Positions 7,834 to 16,419 of a stretch of DNA of 64,000 nucleotides are shown in pieces. The position numbers were made by a program, and so were the translations under genes. Under the pieces are notes generated by a model. It saw nothing but the letters and a program-made list of their open reading frames with translations, was not told the origin of the DNA and made no database searches. The stretch spans positions 23,026 through 87,025 of the forward strand of contig JAFWFV010000039.1 of NCBI GenBank assembly GCA_017515465.1, read 5' to 3'. This DNA comes from Clostridiales bacterium (GTDB lineage: Bacteria > Bacillota > Clostridia > Saccharofermentanales > Saccharofermentanaceae). Numbering within the stretch: position 1 is the stretch's first letter; each line of letters starts with the position of its first letter.

Positions 7834-9507
7834 ATGCTTACAGACATTGAAATTGCACAGCAGGCCACATTGGAACCTATCGTAAACATAGCCGCAAAGC
7901 TCGGCCTGAAACCCGACGATCTCGAACTGTACGGTAAGTACAAGGCAAAGATCCCTGCATCCACCGTAAAAAAGCTCGGATCATCCAAAAACGGCAAGGT
8001 CATCCTCGTAACGGCGATGAATCCCACTCCCGCAGGCGAAGGCAAGACAACGGTGAGCATTGGTCTGGCACAGGGCATGTCCAAGCTGGGCAGAAATGTA
8101 TGTCTGGCACTTAGAGAACCTTCCCTCGGCCCCGTATTCGGCATCAAGGGCGGTGCCTGCGGCGGCGGCTATTCCCAGGTAGTCCCCATGGAGGATATCA
8201 ATCTCCATTTCACTGGTGATCTTCACGCAATGACTGCTGCCAACAACCTGCTGGCGGCAATGATCGATAACCACATCTTCCAGGGCAACGAGCTGGATCT
8301 CGACGAGAACAGGGTCCTCTGGAAGCGCTGCATGGACATGAACGACAGATGCCTGAGACAGATCGAGGTAGGCGTCGGCGGAGGAAACTTCGGTGTTCCC
8401 AGAAAGGACGCATTCCAGATCACAGCAGCTTCAGAGGTCATGGCTACACTCTGCATGGCATCTGATATCGACGATCTCAAGGCAAGACTGTCCAGGATCG
8501 CAGTAGGATACAACAAGTCCGGCAAGATCGTAACAGCCGGCGAGCTCGGTGCGGTAGGATCGATGGCTTCGCTCCTCAAGGATGCCATCTCACCTAACCT
8601 GGTACAGACACTAGAGCATGTGCCCGCCCTCGTTCACGGCGGTCCCTTTGCCAACATCTCACACGGATGCAATACCATAATCGCTACCAAGACTGCAATG
8701 GCACTTTCTGATTACGTAGTAACAGAGGCCGGCTTCGGAGCAGATCTCGGTGCGGAGAAGTTCCTGGACATCAAGTGCAGGATCTCCGGCATCAGGCCTT
8801 CTGCCATCGTTATCGTTTCAACTGTACGTTCACTGAAGTACAATGCCGGCGTTGCAAAGGAAGACCTCACAAAGCCTGATCTCGAAGCACTCAGGAAGGG
8901 CTTTGCAAACCTGGCCAGACACATCAGCAACATGAACTCATTCGGTGTTCCCGTTGTTGTTACATCCAACCGCTTCCCCACCGATACTGAGGAGGAACTG
9001 GCACTCGTCAGGGAGCTCTGTGAACAGCAGGGCGCCAGATTTGAGGCTGCAGACATCTATGCAAACGGCGGCGAAGGCGGACTCGACCTCGCCAGGTGCG
9101 TACTGGACGTTGTTGATTCCAACACAAATAAAGATCTTAAGTTCACATACGATCTGGAAGACACCATTCAGGAAAAGATCAGGAAGGTATCAACATCCAT
9201 CTATGGAGCTGACGGAGTAACATATGAACCCGGTGTTGAGGACAAGATCGCAGCATTAGTTGATGCAGGTTACGGCAAGCTCCCCATCTGCATAGCCAAG
9301 ACTCAGTACTCATTCTCTGATGATCCCAAAAAGCTGGGAGCTCCCGCTGATTACAACATCACCGTCAGGGATTGCTATGTAAGCGCCGGTGCAGGATATG
9401 TCGTTGTTCTCACAGGAACGATACTGACAATGCCGGGTCTGCCCAGGCATCCCGCTGCTCTGGATATCGACATTGATCCTGACGGAGTGATCTCAGGTCT
9501 GTTCTGA
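7834..9507 (+). CDS. fhs: Formate-tetrahydrofolate ligase
   Basis: ATP-dependent ligation of formate to tetrahydrofolate, feeding C1 units to purines and, in acetogens, to the methyl branch of the Wood-Ljungdahl pathway. The protein has 557 residues, the family norm. TPAGEGKTT (about 65-73) is the nucleotide loop, and EPSLGPVFGIKGGACGGGYSQV follows. The ATG at 7834 has AAGGGGA upstream and restores the normal N-terminus; the frame stays open for another 70 codons upstream, but those lie in the promoter region. Formate can come from the PflAB encoded near 38-40 kb. It is not next to other Wood-Ljungdahl genes, so acetogenesis is not implied. Confidence 0.97.
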   Translation: MLTDIEIAQQATLEPIVNIAAKLGLKPDDLELYGKYKAKIPASTVKKLGSSKNGKVILVTAMNPTPAGEGKTTVSIGLAQGMSKLGRNVCLALREPSLGPVFGIKGGACGGGYSQVVPMEDINLHFTGDLHAMTAANNLLAAMIDNHIFQGNELDLDENRVLWKRCMDMNDRCLRQIEVGVGGGNFGVPRKDAFQITAASEVMATLCMASDIDDLKARLSRIAVGYNKSGKIVTAGELGAVGSMASLLKDAISPNLVQTLEHVPALVHGGPFANISHGCNTIIATKTAMALSDYVVTEAGFGADLGAEKFLDIKCRISGIRPSAIVIVSTVRSLKYNAGVAKEDLTKPDLEALRKGFANLARHISNMNSFGVPVVVTSNRFPTDTEEELALVRELCEQQGARFEAADIYANGGEGGLDLARCVLDVVDSNTNKDLKFTYDLEDTIQEKIRKVSTSIYGADGVTYEPGVEDKIAALVDAGYGKLPICIAKTQYSFSDDPKKLGAPADYNITVRDCYVSAGAGYVVVLTGTILTMPGLPRHPAALDIDIDPDGVISGLF

Positions 9508-9509
9508 TA

Positions 9510-10745
9510 ATGCGAGCCCCGAATCCCACTTTTCTCAAAAGGGCGGATGACATCCGTTCCAAAAGAAGATTAGTAACTCTTATACTGACTGTCGTATTGC
9601 TGGTTCTTATCCTGATCATAAGTTTTGTGGTCTGGGTAGGTTCCGGACAGTCCGGGTATGAGGATCTGTATCCTGATCTCGTGGGCAGGGCAACTGATAC
9701 GACCACCACCATAGACATAGCACCGTCTTCTGCCACTTCCTCACAGGAGACATCCGCCCCGGAAACCGGTACCTCAGAAACGGATCTCACATCCCAGGGA
9801 GAGGATGAGACTTCAGGTTCAGAAGAAGGCGGAAGTGAAACGGCAGCTTCATCAGTAAGCCCTCTGGAACCGGACAGACTGGAGATCGAAGATTTCCACT
9901 TCTCCTCATCACGTTCCCAGGTAATATCACATCAGCGCAGAGCAGTCCTCCTGGATAACATGAAGAACAGCATTGAGGTATATATCAGGGGGCTTTCAGA
10001 CATGAGAGTCGGGTTCGAATATGCAAGTCTCAAGAATGGTGAAGCACTGGGCATAAATGAACTCGTACCCATCGTTCCGGGAAGTACCTTTGCACTCCCC
10101 GTAAACATTGTTGCGAGCGAACTCGCATCTTCTACGGGCAGAAGCCAGCAGCAGATAATCACATACACCGGACATTCCTACGTAAACGGTTCTTATATCT
10201 CTGCCAATTACCCTGCCAATAAACAGATGTATTACGGCATGATCACCCATCTGTCCATTGCCTACAGCGACAGGGTAGCTCTGGAAATGCTCTTCCATGA
10301 GATCGGAGGAACTGAGAGTACCATCGCCAGGATCAACGAGATCAGTTCATTCCAGCCCTTTGATAAAGAGGTCTTCTACACCGATTTCAGCGGTACCGAC
10401 GTAAAAGGTGCAGGCAGGACCACATGCTATGACATGGTCAACTATCTGAAGTATCTGTACCGCGGATACATGGCCAACCCCTCCTGCTACCAGAACATCC
10501 TGAACTCCATGGCAGCCTCCGAGATATCATCACCTCTGACATCATCATTCGGTGAAAGCGTACCGATACTCCATATATTCGGCAGGAATGAGTCGGTCCA
10601 TGCCTATACGGAACTAGCTATCGTCGATGCAGGTGAACCCATCGCCGTATGCATCTATGTGGAAGGAGAAAACAAGACTGACGTAGCCGTTGCCTTCTCC
10701 ACGATTTCCGGATATGTAGCTGAATACATAAACGCCTGCTACTGA
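9510..10745 (+). CDS. Membrane-anchored beta-lactamase-fold protein lacking catalytic residues
   Basis: 411 residues: short basic cytoplasmic start, one signal-anchor helix (about 21-43), a Ser/Thr/Glu-rich linker (about 66-125) and a class A beta-lactamase-like domain. SDRVALEMLFHEIGG (from about residue 253) matches the SDN segment, and GRTTCYDMVNYLKYLYRG the helix that follows. The active-site SxxK appears as STFA (192-195), SDN as SDR, and I find no KTG. It therefore looks like an extracellular pseudo-hydrolase, perhaps binding peptidoglycan. The ATG is two bases after fhs stops, suggesting co-transcription; a terminator follows. Confidence 0.75.
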   Translation: MRAPNPTFLKRADDIRSKRRLVTLILTVVLLVLILIISFVVWVGSGQSGYEDLYPDLVGRATDTTTTIDIAPSSATSSQETSAPETGTSETDLTSQGEDETSGSEEGGSETAASSVSPLEPDRLEIEDFHFSSSRSQVISHQRRAVLLDNMKNSIEVYIRGLSDMRVGFEYASLKNGEALGINELVPIVPGSTFALPVNIVASELASSTGRSQQQIITYTGHSYVNGSYISANYPANKQMYYGMITHLSIAYSDRVALEMLFHEIGGTESTIARINEISSFQPFDKEVFYTDFSGTDVKGAGRTTCYDMVNYLKYLYRGYMANPSCYQNILNSMAASEISSPLTSSFGESVPILHIFGRNESVHAYTELAIVDAGEPIAVCIYVEGENKTDVAVAFSTISGYVAEYINACY

Positions 10746-10775
10746 TCTGAAAGAACAGATATCCAGACAAAAGAA

Positions 10776-10804
10776 ATACCCTGCCGGATGACCCGGCAGG
10801 GTAT
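10776..10804. terminator. Strong hairpin between convergent genes
   Basis: ATACCCTGCCGG (10776-10787) and CCGGCAGGGTAT (10793-10804) pair perfectly around a five-base loop. T-rich sequence lies on both sides, so it can serve the plus-strand gene ending at 10745 and the minus-strand gene ending at 10829. Confidence 0.8.
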
Positions 10805-10828
10805 ATTGATTTAATGATCAGTCCAGAC

Positions 10829-11662
10829 TCAGTCGTTCTTAGGCTGGATAACCGTGAAGCTGTATGCTGATACAACATCAGGGCTCTCATAAATACTCTT
10901 CTGCATCTGAAGTGCAGTTGAAAGGAGTAATGTGTAAGGGCTGAGCTTGCCGTCGAGCAGTTCAACGTCAGAAGCATAGCTGATAGCCTGTGCCTCATCA
11001 TCGGACAGGAGCATGTACTGTGAAACGAGGAACAGACTCCTTACGCCAACATTCATATGTACCAACTTGTTGTTAAGAGTGTAATTTGTTGAAGAAGGTG
11101 TTGAGATCCTGGAGCTGAATGACAGACCAAGAGCAGATGTGGTGGATGAAGAATTGCTCTCCTCTACGATAAAGAGGGGCTTGCCTTCGATACCTGCCTT
11201 ACCAACCTCGTGGAAGAGAGCGATGATGATCGCTGATTCCTCATCGAGCTGAGGCATGATAGTATCCTTGATCCTGAGCAGCTGCTTTGCTGTGCTGACG
11301 CTCCTGATGAGGAGACCCTTCTCACATGCGAGAGGACCCTTCAATTCTGCAGGTGCTGTGAGCCATGCTGTCCTGTTCTCGAGGAAATCGATGAAGTGAT
11401 CGAATTCTGTCTTTCTCTTGACGATAGCTGCCTTAAGCTGTCCGTAGAGCTCATCTACGTTGCCGGCGTTAACCTCTACCATGGGCATGATGCCGTCTCT
11501 GCGGGCGCTCTTGCCTGTTGCTGCAGCTGAAACTGCTGCGGCTGCGGGAGCTACTGCACTGCTGGCATCTGCACCCTCACCCTCTGTGAATGTGAACTTA
11601 CACTTAGGGCATCTGATAGCCTGGTTAGCTATTACCATTCCACAATCGGGACACTTTTTCAT
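10829..11662 (-). CDS. Zinc-ribbon protein with degenerate HD-like domain
   Basis: 277 residues from the ATG at 11660-11662, which has AGGAGGT upstream; a longer frame starting upstream lacks a site. CPDCG and CPKCK at the N-terminus form a zinc ribbon, followed by an Ala-rich linker and an alpha-helical domain. GLLIRSVSTAKQLL, ALFHEVGKAG and HMNVGVRSLFLVSQYMLLSDDEA line up by eye with the GLxEHS, HDxxK and HGxxS motifs of HD-family phosphohydrolases, but the metal-binding His/Asp pairs are mostly lost. Function unknown; it may sense or bind, not hydrolyse. The HD relationship is inference. Confidence 0.65.
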   Translation of the reverse strand: MKKCPDCGMVIANQAIRCPKCKFTFTEGEGADASSAVAPAAAAVSAAATGKSARRDGIMPMVEVNAGNVDELYGQLKAAIVKRKTEFDHFIDFLENRTAWLTAPAELKGPLACEKGLLIRSVSTAKQLLRIKDTIMPQLDEESAIIIALFHEVGKAGIEGKPLFIVEESNSSSTTSALGLSFSSRISTPSSTNYTLNNKLVHMNVGVRSLFLVSQYMLLSDDEAQAISYASDVELLDGKLSPYTLLLSTALQMQKSIYESPDVVSAYSFTVIQPKND

Positions 11663-11808
11663 AAAAAAGAACCTCCTAACAACACATTTTTTGTGCAAAT
11701 CTACATATCATTTTACAACGCATATTTTATTACTTCAATATTTATATAGGCAAATTTGACGTTTTTACAAAGAATTCAAATTTGACATATCATCCTGCAC
11801 AAAGAAAA

Positions 11809-11833
11809 AGCACTGACTTGCTGGGTCAGTGCT
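11809..11833 (+). promoter_or_regulatory. Hairpin just before a small-ORF ribosome site
   Basis: AGCACTGAC (11809-11817) and GTCAGTGCT (11825-11833) form a nine-base stem ending two bases before AAGGAGGG (11836-11843). In RNA it could expose or hide the ribosome site of the 40-codon ORF that follows. Its function is inference. Confidence 0.5.
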
Positions 11834-11847
11834 GTAAGGAGGGTGTT

Positions 11848-11970
11848 ATGAAGTTAAGGAACAATTACTTTGAACAACTATATGATATCACGATTGATAT
11901 TTACTTTAAGGTTCAAAAAAGGCAAAATAGTGGCAAAGAAACGGTTAAGATCAGGCAGGAGCTATCATGA
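11848..11970 (+). CDS. Small hypothetical protein (40 aa)
   Basis: The ATG at 11848 follows a strong AAGGAGGG at good spacing, and the stop overlaps the next start in an ATGA junction, which supports real translation. The sequence is basic and aromatic-rich (NNYFEQLYDITIDIYFKVQKRQ). I recognise no family. It may act as a leader peptide or a partner of the 87-residue protein downstream. Confidence 0.55.
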   Translation: MKLRNNYFEQLYDITIDIYFKVQKRQNSGKETVKIRQELS

Positions 11971-12230
11971 AACTCGAAGGAAGACTCTTTACAGGCAACA
12001 GAATGACTGATATCAAGGAGGTATCCCTGGTATCAGATCCGGATGCTCCCTTCTCCAGGAATCTGGAAAATGCGCTGATCCTCCTCTGCCACGAGCTGGA
12101 TATACCCGTCCCTGTCTGGATGAAGAAGAATACCAAGGAATTTGCCGCATTCTACCAGACCATATTCTTTTCTGACCAGTATCAGGAAAAGGTCAGGTTC
12201 GACCGCTTCCAGATAAAGATGATCGAATAA
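11967..12230 (+). CDS. Small hypothetical protein (87 aa)
   Basis: Starts in an ATGA overlap with the 40-codon ORF. The composition is ordinary for a soluble protein: MKLEGRLFTGNRMTDI, then a helical LENALILLCHELDIPVPVWMKKN segment and FAAFYQTIFF. Short proteins with this layout occur in Clostridia without known function, to my recollection. A terminator-like hairpin follows directly. Confidence 0.65.
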   Translation: MKLEGRLFTGNRMTDIKEVSLVSDPDAPFSRNLENALILLCHELDIPVPVWMKKNTKEFAAFYQTIFFSDQYQEKVRFDRFQIKMIE

Positions 12231-12232
12231 AT

Positions 12233-12270
12233 AATAAACCCGGCAGCGATCTGATGCTGTCGGGCTTATT
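12233..12270 (+). terminator. Terminator-like hairpin after the 87-aa ORF
   Basis: AATAAACCCGGCAGC (12233-12247) pairs with GCTGTCGGGCTTATT (12256-12270), with two mismatched or wobble positions, around an eight-base loop. The arms end in A and T stretches, so it can terminate on either strand. Confidence 0.65.
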
Positions 12271-12296
12271 ATGTGTGCAATTCGTTTATTTCGAGG

Positions 12297-12602
12297 CTAC
12301 TCGCCTGAAATCCTGAAGATTATCTCGCCGGGATACACCATATCGAGCTGACTCCTCGCGATGTTCTCGACCTTCTTGTTGTCGTTGCCGACGCCGTTTG
12401 CCAGCTGGAGTTCTTCGAGTCTAGCCTCAAGAGCCTGTTCCTGCGCCTCCAATTGCTTCGACTCAGCTACGATCCTCTCACGCTGCTGGACTATAGAATT
12501 GAATCTTGTTATCAAAAGGACGACGATGACGATCAGAGCTATGGATATCATTGCAGGAATGAACGACATTCTGATCTTTTTCCTGCGAGATACTCTGCGC
12601 AT
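12297..12602 (-). CDS. divIC: DivIC/FtsB-type septum formation initiator
   Basis: A bitopic cell-division protein of 101 residues: basic cytoplasmic N-terminus, one membrane helix (about 14-33), a coiled coil (about 37-70, rich in Gln/Glu/Leu) and a short C-terminal segment ending KVENIARSQLDMVYPGEIIF, the family hallmark. In the divisome it forms a complex with FtsL and DivIB/FtsQ and links early and late division proteins. It lies downstream of the S4-domain gene rqcP, as in Bacillus (yabO to divIC), but a terminator separates the two. Confidence 0.88.
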   Translation of the reverse strand: MRRVSRRKKIRMSFIPAMISIALIVIVVLLITRFNSIVQQRERIVAESKQLEAQEQALEARLEELQLANGVGNDNKKVENIARSQLDMVYPGEIIFRISGE

Positions 12603-12654
12603 CCTAATTCTCCTTTCATAAAAGATGATCCTACAGCCTCAATTGTAACCACAC

Positions 12655-12682
12655 AAAAACCCCCAAACAATAGGTTTGGGGG
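12655..12682 (-). terminator. Terminator after rqcP
   Basis: On the minus strand CCCCCAAAC (12674-12682) pairs with GTTTGGGGG (12660-12668), followed by TTTTT (12655-12659). It closes the dnaX-ybaB-recR-rqcP operon ahead of divIC. Confidence 0.85.
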
Positions 12683-12713
12683 AATCTTAAACTGATTGTA
12701 ATATGTCCGTAAT

Positions 12714-12965
12714 TTAAAGGGTGTCCTCTATGATCTCGTACATGCCGGAGGCCTCTTCCTTGCGTACCGTCTGCTCCAGCGAAAGCACTCTGAAGGTGAC
12801 GACCCCGTTTCCGAAAGCAATGCTCACCACATCACCGGTCTTGAGCCTGACGGAAGGCTTGGAAACCTTTCCGTTGACCATGACCCTGCCTGCGCTGCAG
12901 ACATCGTTGGCAACGCTCCTTCTCTTTATCACTCTCGAAACCTTAAGAAATTTATCCAGTCTCAT
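12714..12965 (-). CDS. rqcP: S4-domain RNA-binding protein RqcP
   Basis: 83 residues consisting of one S4 RNA-binding domain: MRLDKFLKVSRVIKRRSVANDVCSAGRVMVNG is the classic alpha-L loop. The family (YabO, RqcP) binds stalled 50S-peptidyl-tRNA complexes with RqcH and takes part in alanine tailing during ribosome quality control. The gene overlaps recR by one base, so it is translationally coupled to it. Heat-shock Hsp15 is a related family, but the short C-terminus and neighbours favour RqcP. Confidence 0.85.
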   Translation of the reverse strand: MRLDKFLKVSRVIKRRSVANDVCSAGRVMVNGKVSKPSVRLKTGDVVSIAFGNGVVTFRVLSLEQTVRKEEASGMYEIIEDTL

Positions 12966-13570
12966 CAGCTGAGTGTTATTCTCCCGTTCAGGGCAGACAG
13001 CAAGGTCAGATCATCTGCATATTCGATCTCGGAGCCCATGGGCAGACCTTGCGCGAGCCTGGTGACCTTGATCCCTGATGGTCCGAGCAGTCTGGCAATG
13101 TACAGAGCCATCGCATTTCCTTCCGCATTCTGGTTGGTGGCGATTATGACCTCTTCGATGTCGCTGTTCTGTGACAGACGTTCTATAAGCTTGGAAAGCG
13201 TCGTATCCTCCAGACTCTTGTTGGTCAGGGGATTAAATACGCCATGTAGCACATGGTACAGACCTTTGTACTCGTGAGTCCTCTCAAAAGTGGATACATC
13301 CCTGGGGGATTCCACAACGAGGACGGTCTTTGTATCTCTGGTGCTGTCTGAACATATAGGACAGGGATCGCTGTCCGCAAAGTTCTGGCATATGCTGCAT
13401 CTGCATGTGGACTGCCTGGCATTTCTGATCGCATCGATCAGGGAATCAGCCTTTTCCTGGGGCATATCCAGGATATACATGGCAGAGCGCTGTGCAACCT
13501 TGCCTCCGATACCCGGAAGACTGGCCAGTTCGTTTATGAGTCTCTGGATCGACGGGGAATATCTTGCCAT
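12965..13570 (-). CDS. recR: Recombination mediator RecR
   Basis: 201 residues, standard length. It has the N-terminal helix-hairpin-helix (LASLPGIGGKVAQRSAMYIL), a four-cysteine zinc finger (CRCSICQN to CPIC, about residues 56-73) and a Toprim domain (VLVVESPRDVSTFE). With RecO/RecF it loads RecA at gaps. It stands between ybaB and rqcP in the dnaX-ybaB-recR order that is conserved in most bacteria. Confidence 0.97.
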   Translation of the reverse strand: MARYSPSIQRLINELASLPGIGGKVAQRSAMYILDMPQEKADSLIDAIRNARQSTCRCSICQNFADSDPCPICSDSTRDTKTVLVVESPRDVSTFERTHEYKGLYHVLHGVFNPLTNKSLEDTTLSKLIERLSQNSDIEEVIIATNQNAEGNAMALYIARLLGPSGIKVTRLAQGLPMGSEIEYADDLTLLSALNGRITLS

Positions 13571-13572
13571 TA

Positions 13573-13920
13573 TCAGAAGGGCATCTTGACGCCGCCGGTA
13601 ACCTTGTTCATGCGCTCTGTTGATTCATTCTCCAGGGTCTCGCTTGCCTGGTTATATGCAGCGGTGATGAGATCAGCCAGCATCTCGGGATCTTCGGGAT
13701 CTATTACGTCCTTGCTGATATCGAGGCTGTAGATCTTGTGATCGCCTCCGAGGATGAGCTTGACCTGACCGCCGCCTGCGGTTCCCTCGATCCTCAGTTC
13801 CTTTATCTCCTGCTGGGTAACTTCGAGCTGCTTCTGCATTCTCTGTGCCTGAGCCATGAGATTACCCATGTTGCCCATGCCGCCCATATTACCCATTCCT
13901 CTGAAATTGCCTTTTGCCAT
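13573..13920 (-). CDS. ybaB: YbaB/EbfC nucleoid-associated protein
   Basis: 115 residues. The C-terminal two-thirds match the YbaB/EbfC DNA-binding family (AQRMQKQLEVTQQEIKELRIEGTAGGGQVKLILGGDHKIYSLDIS, given here in part to mark the region). The first 25 residues are a Gly/Met/Asn-rich stretch, as in many clostridial members. A homodimer binds DNA with little specificity. Two bases separate it from recR, so both are in the dnaX operon. Confidence 0.93.
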   Translation of the reverse strand: MAKGNFRGMGNMGGMGNMGNLMAQAQRMQKQLEVTQQEIKELRIEGTAGGGQVKLILGGDHKIYSLDISKDVIDPEDPEMLADLITAAYNQASETLENESTERMNKVTGGVKMPF

Positions 13921-13976
13921 TATTATTTCCTCCAGCTGTTTTTCTCTATTGTATCGTTATTATACACTACTTGATA

Positions 13977-16235
13977 TCAATCATCCCCGAAATGGAGTTC
14001 AGTGGTGATGCCCATCTGCTTTGCCTTGTCCATGATCTCTTCTGCAGCCTTCTGCTTCATGTTCTTCTCATTCTGGGCAAGTGCGTTCTTGTACTGGTTG
14101 GCCGTGCACACGAACAGTCTGGATACTCCGTCAAAGGAGGATTTGATCTGCTGTGCCAGCTTTCTGAATTCATTCATTCCCTTCAGGTTCTCTACGGTAT
14201 TCCTGTAGGAATCATCAAATACGATATAGCCGTTCTCTCCGATGGATCTGAACTCGGCCTTGACCAGGAGATTGTGGAGATTGGGATTGGTCCCTGACAG
14301 ATCTCCAAGGAGGAGCTGCCATCTCTCCATATTGTCAATGCTTCCGGTATTGAACTCGGGAGCTCTGACTCCTGCTCCGGGATGAGAGTTGCCTACTATC
14401 AGTCCGGACTTATCGTAAACTGCCGAAAGTGACGTCTTTCCCTTGGGAAGTTCGGGAGACTTTTCGGGCTGTTCTTCTTTCTTTTCCTCGTTATCCAGCT
14501 TTATATCATCGATAAAGGAATCGGAAAGACCCATGATCCCCGGCAGTTTCTTCTCAGGTTCTGCCTTCTTCTCAGGTTCGGCCTTTGCTTCCGGCTCTTC
14601 AGTCTTGGGCTTTTCCTCAAAGGAAGAGAATATGTCTATCTGGTTATCAAGGGGGGCATTCTCATCGTCTTCAACGCTTGCCGGATTGATAATGACGGTC
14701 TCTGCCTTGGGCTCCCTGATCGTAAATGCAGCAAGAGGCTCGGTCTTATGTTCTTCCGCGGGTTTCTCCTCGGGCTTTTCCTCGCTCCTGGCCTTGAAAC
14801 TACTCAGTGAAGCCTTGAGCTGGGAGAGCTTGTCACTTGCTGACATCAGGCTGTCGCTCTTTTCCTCAGCGGGTTCAGGCTTTTTCTCCTCTTCCTTCTT
14901 CTCTTCAGGTTCCGGTACGGAAAGAGGAGTCCTGGAGATCACAAAAGAACCGAGAAGGCTGTCATCTTCCTTCTTTGCGGGCTTTTCTTCCTTTACAGGT
15001 TCGGGCTTTGTTTCTTCGGGTTTCTTTGTTTCCTCAGGCTTCTTTTCCTCCTCATGTTTCTTCTCTTCCTTTGGTGCTTCTCCGGCCTGAGCCTTTCCTG
15101 AAAAAGGAGGTATTACGAGAGGAGTGATGGGAAGGTTGGTCTTTCTTCCGCAGATCCTGATGAGTCCCGTCTCAAAGCTTGCCGCAACGGAAGGGGAGAT
15201 CTTCAGGTCAGATGCCATCTTGGACATATATGATATGAAACCGATCAAGGTATCGGGATTAGCCTTGGACGCTGTCTTATACAGCTGTTTGAGATCTGCC
15301 TCGGAATAGCTTACCAGATCCCTCGGATCTTCCATGACCCTGATGACCAGGAGATCCCTGAAATACTCTGCCAGATCGAGGGTAAACCTCACATAGTCCC
15401 TGCCAGACTCGGATATCTTTGCACAGAGTCTCAGCAACGCCTCGTATCTGCCGTCTATGAGAACATCACCCATCTCCAGGAGAAAGGCTGTATCAACCGT
15501 TCCTGCTATATCCTGAATGGACCTGGCGGTGATGTCAGATCCTGCCGCAATGCCTGCAGCCTGATCCAAAAGGGATATCGCATCCCTCAATGCTCCGTCA
15601 GACAGGGAAGCGATCTGGCTCAGTGCATCGTCATCAGCCTTCAGGCCTTCCTTGTCACAGATATATCTAAGTCTCTTAACGATGAGATCATCGGGAATAC
15701 GCTTGAAATAATACTTCTGGCACCTGGACATGATGGTGGGAAGTATCTTGTGGGGCTCCGTCGTGGCCAGGAGGAAGACAACATGCTTGGGAGGTTCCTC
15801 CAGAGTCTTGAGCAGTGCATTATAAGCACCCGTCGTCAGCATGTGGACCTCGTCAACGATATAGACCTTGTACCTAGCCTTCGTGGGAGCGAATACAGCT
15901 TCCTCACAGATCCTCCTGACGTTCTCGACACCATTATTGGAAGCGGCATCGATCTCTATTACATCGAGGAGCGCTCCGGATGAGATGCCCTTACAGATCT
16001 CACATTCATTACAGGGGTTACCATCCTTGGGGTTAAGACAGTTTATGGCTCTGGAAAACACCTTGGCGATAGTGGTCTTGCCCGTACCCCTCTGTCCGGC
16101 GAACAGGTATGCATGACCGATCTTGCCGCTAACTACTGCCTGCTTCAGTGCAGAAACTGCAGCATCCTGTGATGTTATCTCGTCAAAAGTCTGAGGTCTG
16201 AATCTTCTATAAAGTGCGATGTGTTCCTGTTCCAT
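13977..16235 (-). CDS. dnaX: DNA polymerase III subunit gamma/tau
   Basis: Clamp-loader ATPase, 752 residues. It has a Walker A GQRGTGKTT near residue 47, a zinc module with CLNPKDGNPCNECEIC near 66, a DEVHML Walker B and a sensor TTEPHKILPTI, followed by domain III. From about residue 375 to 620 there is a long Lys/Glu/Pro-rich low-complexity linker, then a C-terminal tau-type domain that ends the protein. I see no slippery A-run to suggest a programmed gamma frameshift. The start is directly downstream of the SRP RNA, a conserved arrangement in Bacillota; GGGGA serves as ribosome site. Confidence 0.96.
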   Translation of the reverse strand: MEQEHIALYRRFRPQTFDEITSQDAAVSALKQAVVSGKIGHAYLFAGQRGTGKTTIAKVFSRAINCLNPKDGNPCNECEICKGISSGALLDVIEIDAASNNGVENVRRICEEAVFAPTKARYKVYIVDEVHMLTTGAYNALLKTLEEPPKHVVFLLATTEPHKILPTIMSRCQKYYFKRIPDDLIVKRLRYICDKEGLKADDDALSQIASLSDGALRDAISLLDQAAGIAAGSDITARSIQDIAGTVDTAFLLEMGDVLIDGRYEALLRLCAKISESGRDYVRFTLDLAEYFRDLLVIRVMEDPRDLVSYSEADLKQLYKTASKANPDTLIGFISYMSKMASDLKISPSVAASFETGLIRICGRKTNLPITPLVIPPFSGKAQAGEAPKEEKKHEEEKKPEETKKPEETKPEPVKEEKPAKKEDDSLLGSFVISRTPLSVPEPEEKKEEEKKPEPAEEKSDSLMSASDKLSQLKASLSSFKARSEEKPEEKPAEEHKTEPLAAFTIREPKAETVIINPASVEDDENAPLDNQIDIFSSFEEKPKTEEPEAKAEPEKKAEPEKKLPGIMGLSDSFIDDIKLDNEEKKEEQPEKSPELPKGKTSLSAVYDKSGLIVGNSHPGAGVRAPEFNTGSIDNMERWQLLLGDLSGTNPNLHNLLVKAEFRSIGENGYIVFDDSYRNTVENLKGMNEFRKLAQQIKSSFDGVSRLFVCTANQYKNALAQNEKNMKQKAAEEIMDKAKQMGITTELHFGDD

Positions 16236-16257
16236 AAAAACGTCCCCGGGTAGATAA

Positions 16258-16402
16258 ACTCATCCCACCTGAACTGCAGTCGGACAGGCACCCTCGCGGC
16301 ACAAACAGAAATCTGCTTACTGCTGCTTCCTTCCGGACCTGACAGGGTTCACAACACTGCCTTGCACGAGACCCGAACCGACTGCAGATCAGATGGGATG
16401 AA
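16258..16402 (-). ncRNA. ffs: Signal recognition particle RNA (small type)
   Basis: On the minus strand the conserved apical hairpin GTCAGGTCCGGAAGGAAGC is present, with the GGAA tetraloop and asymmetric loop that bind Ffh. The outer arms (CATCCCATCTGATCTGCAGTCGG in two pieces against the mirrored sequence at 16260-16282) close a long helix. At about 145 bases without a visible Alu domain, it resembles the short bacterial form and not the 270-base Bacillus form. It lies about 25 bases upstream of dnaX. Exact ends are estimated from the outer stem. Confidence 0.92.
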
Positions 16403-16419
16403 CTAACTGGGTTATTATA

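Noticed and set aside
14443..15090. A Ser/Phe-rich 215-codon frame opposite dnaX
   Set aside because: It is the complement of the Lys/Glu-rich linker of dnaX and has no signal of translation.
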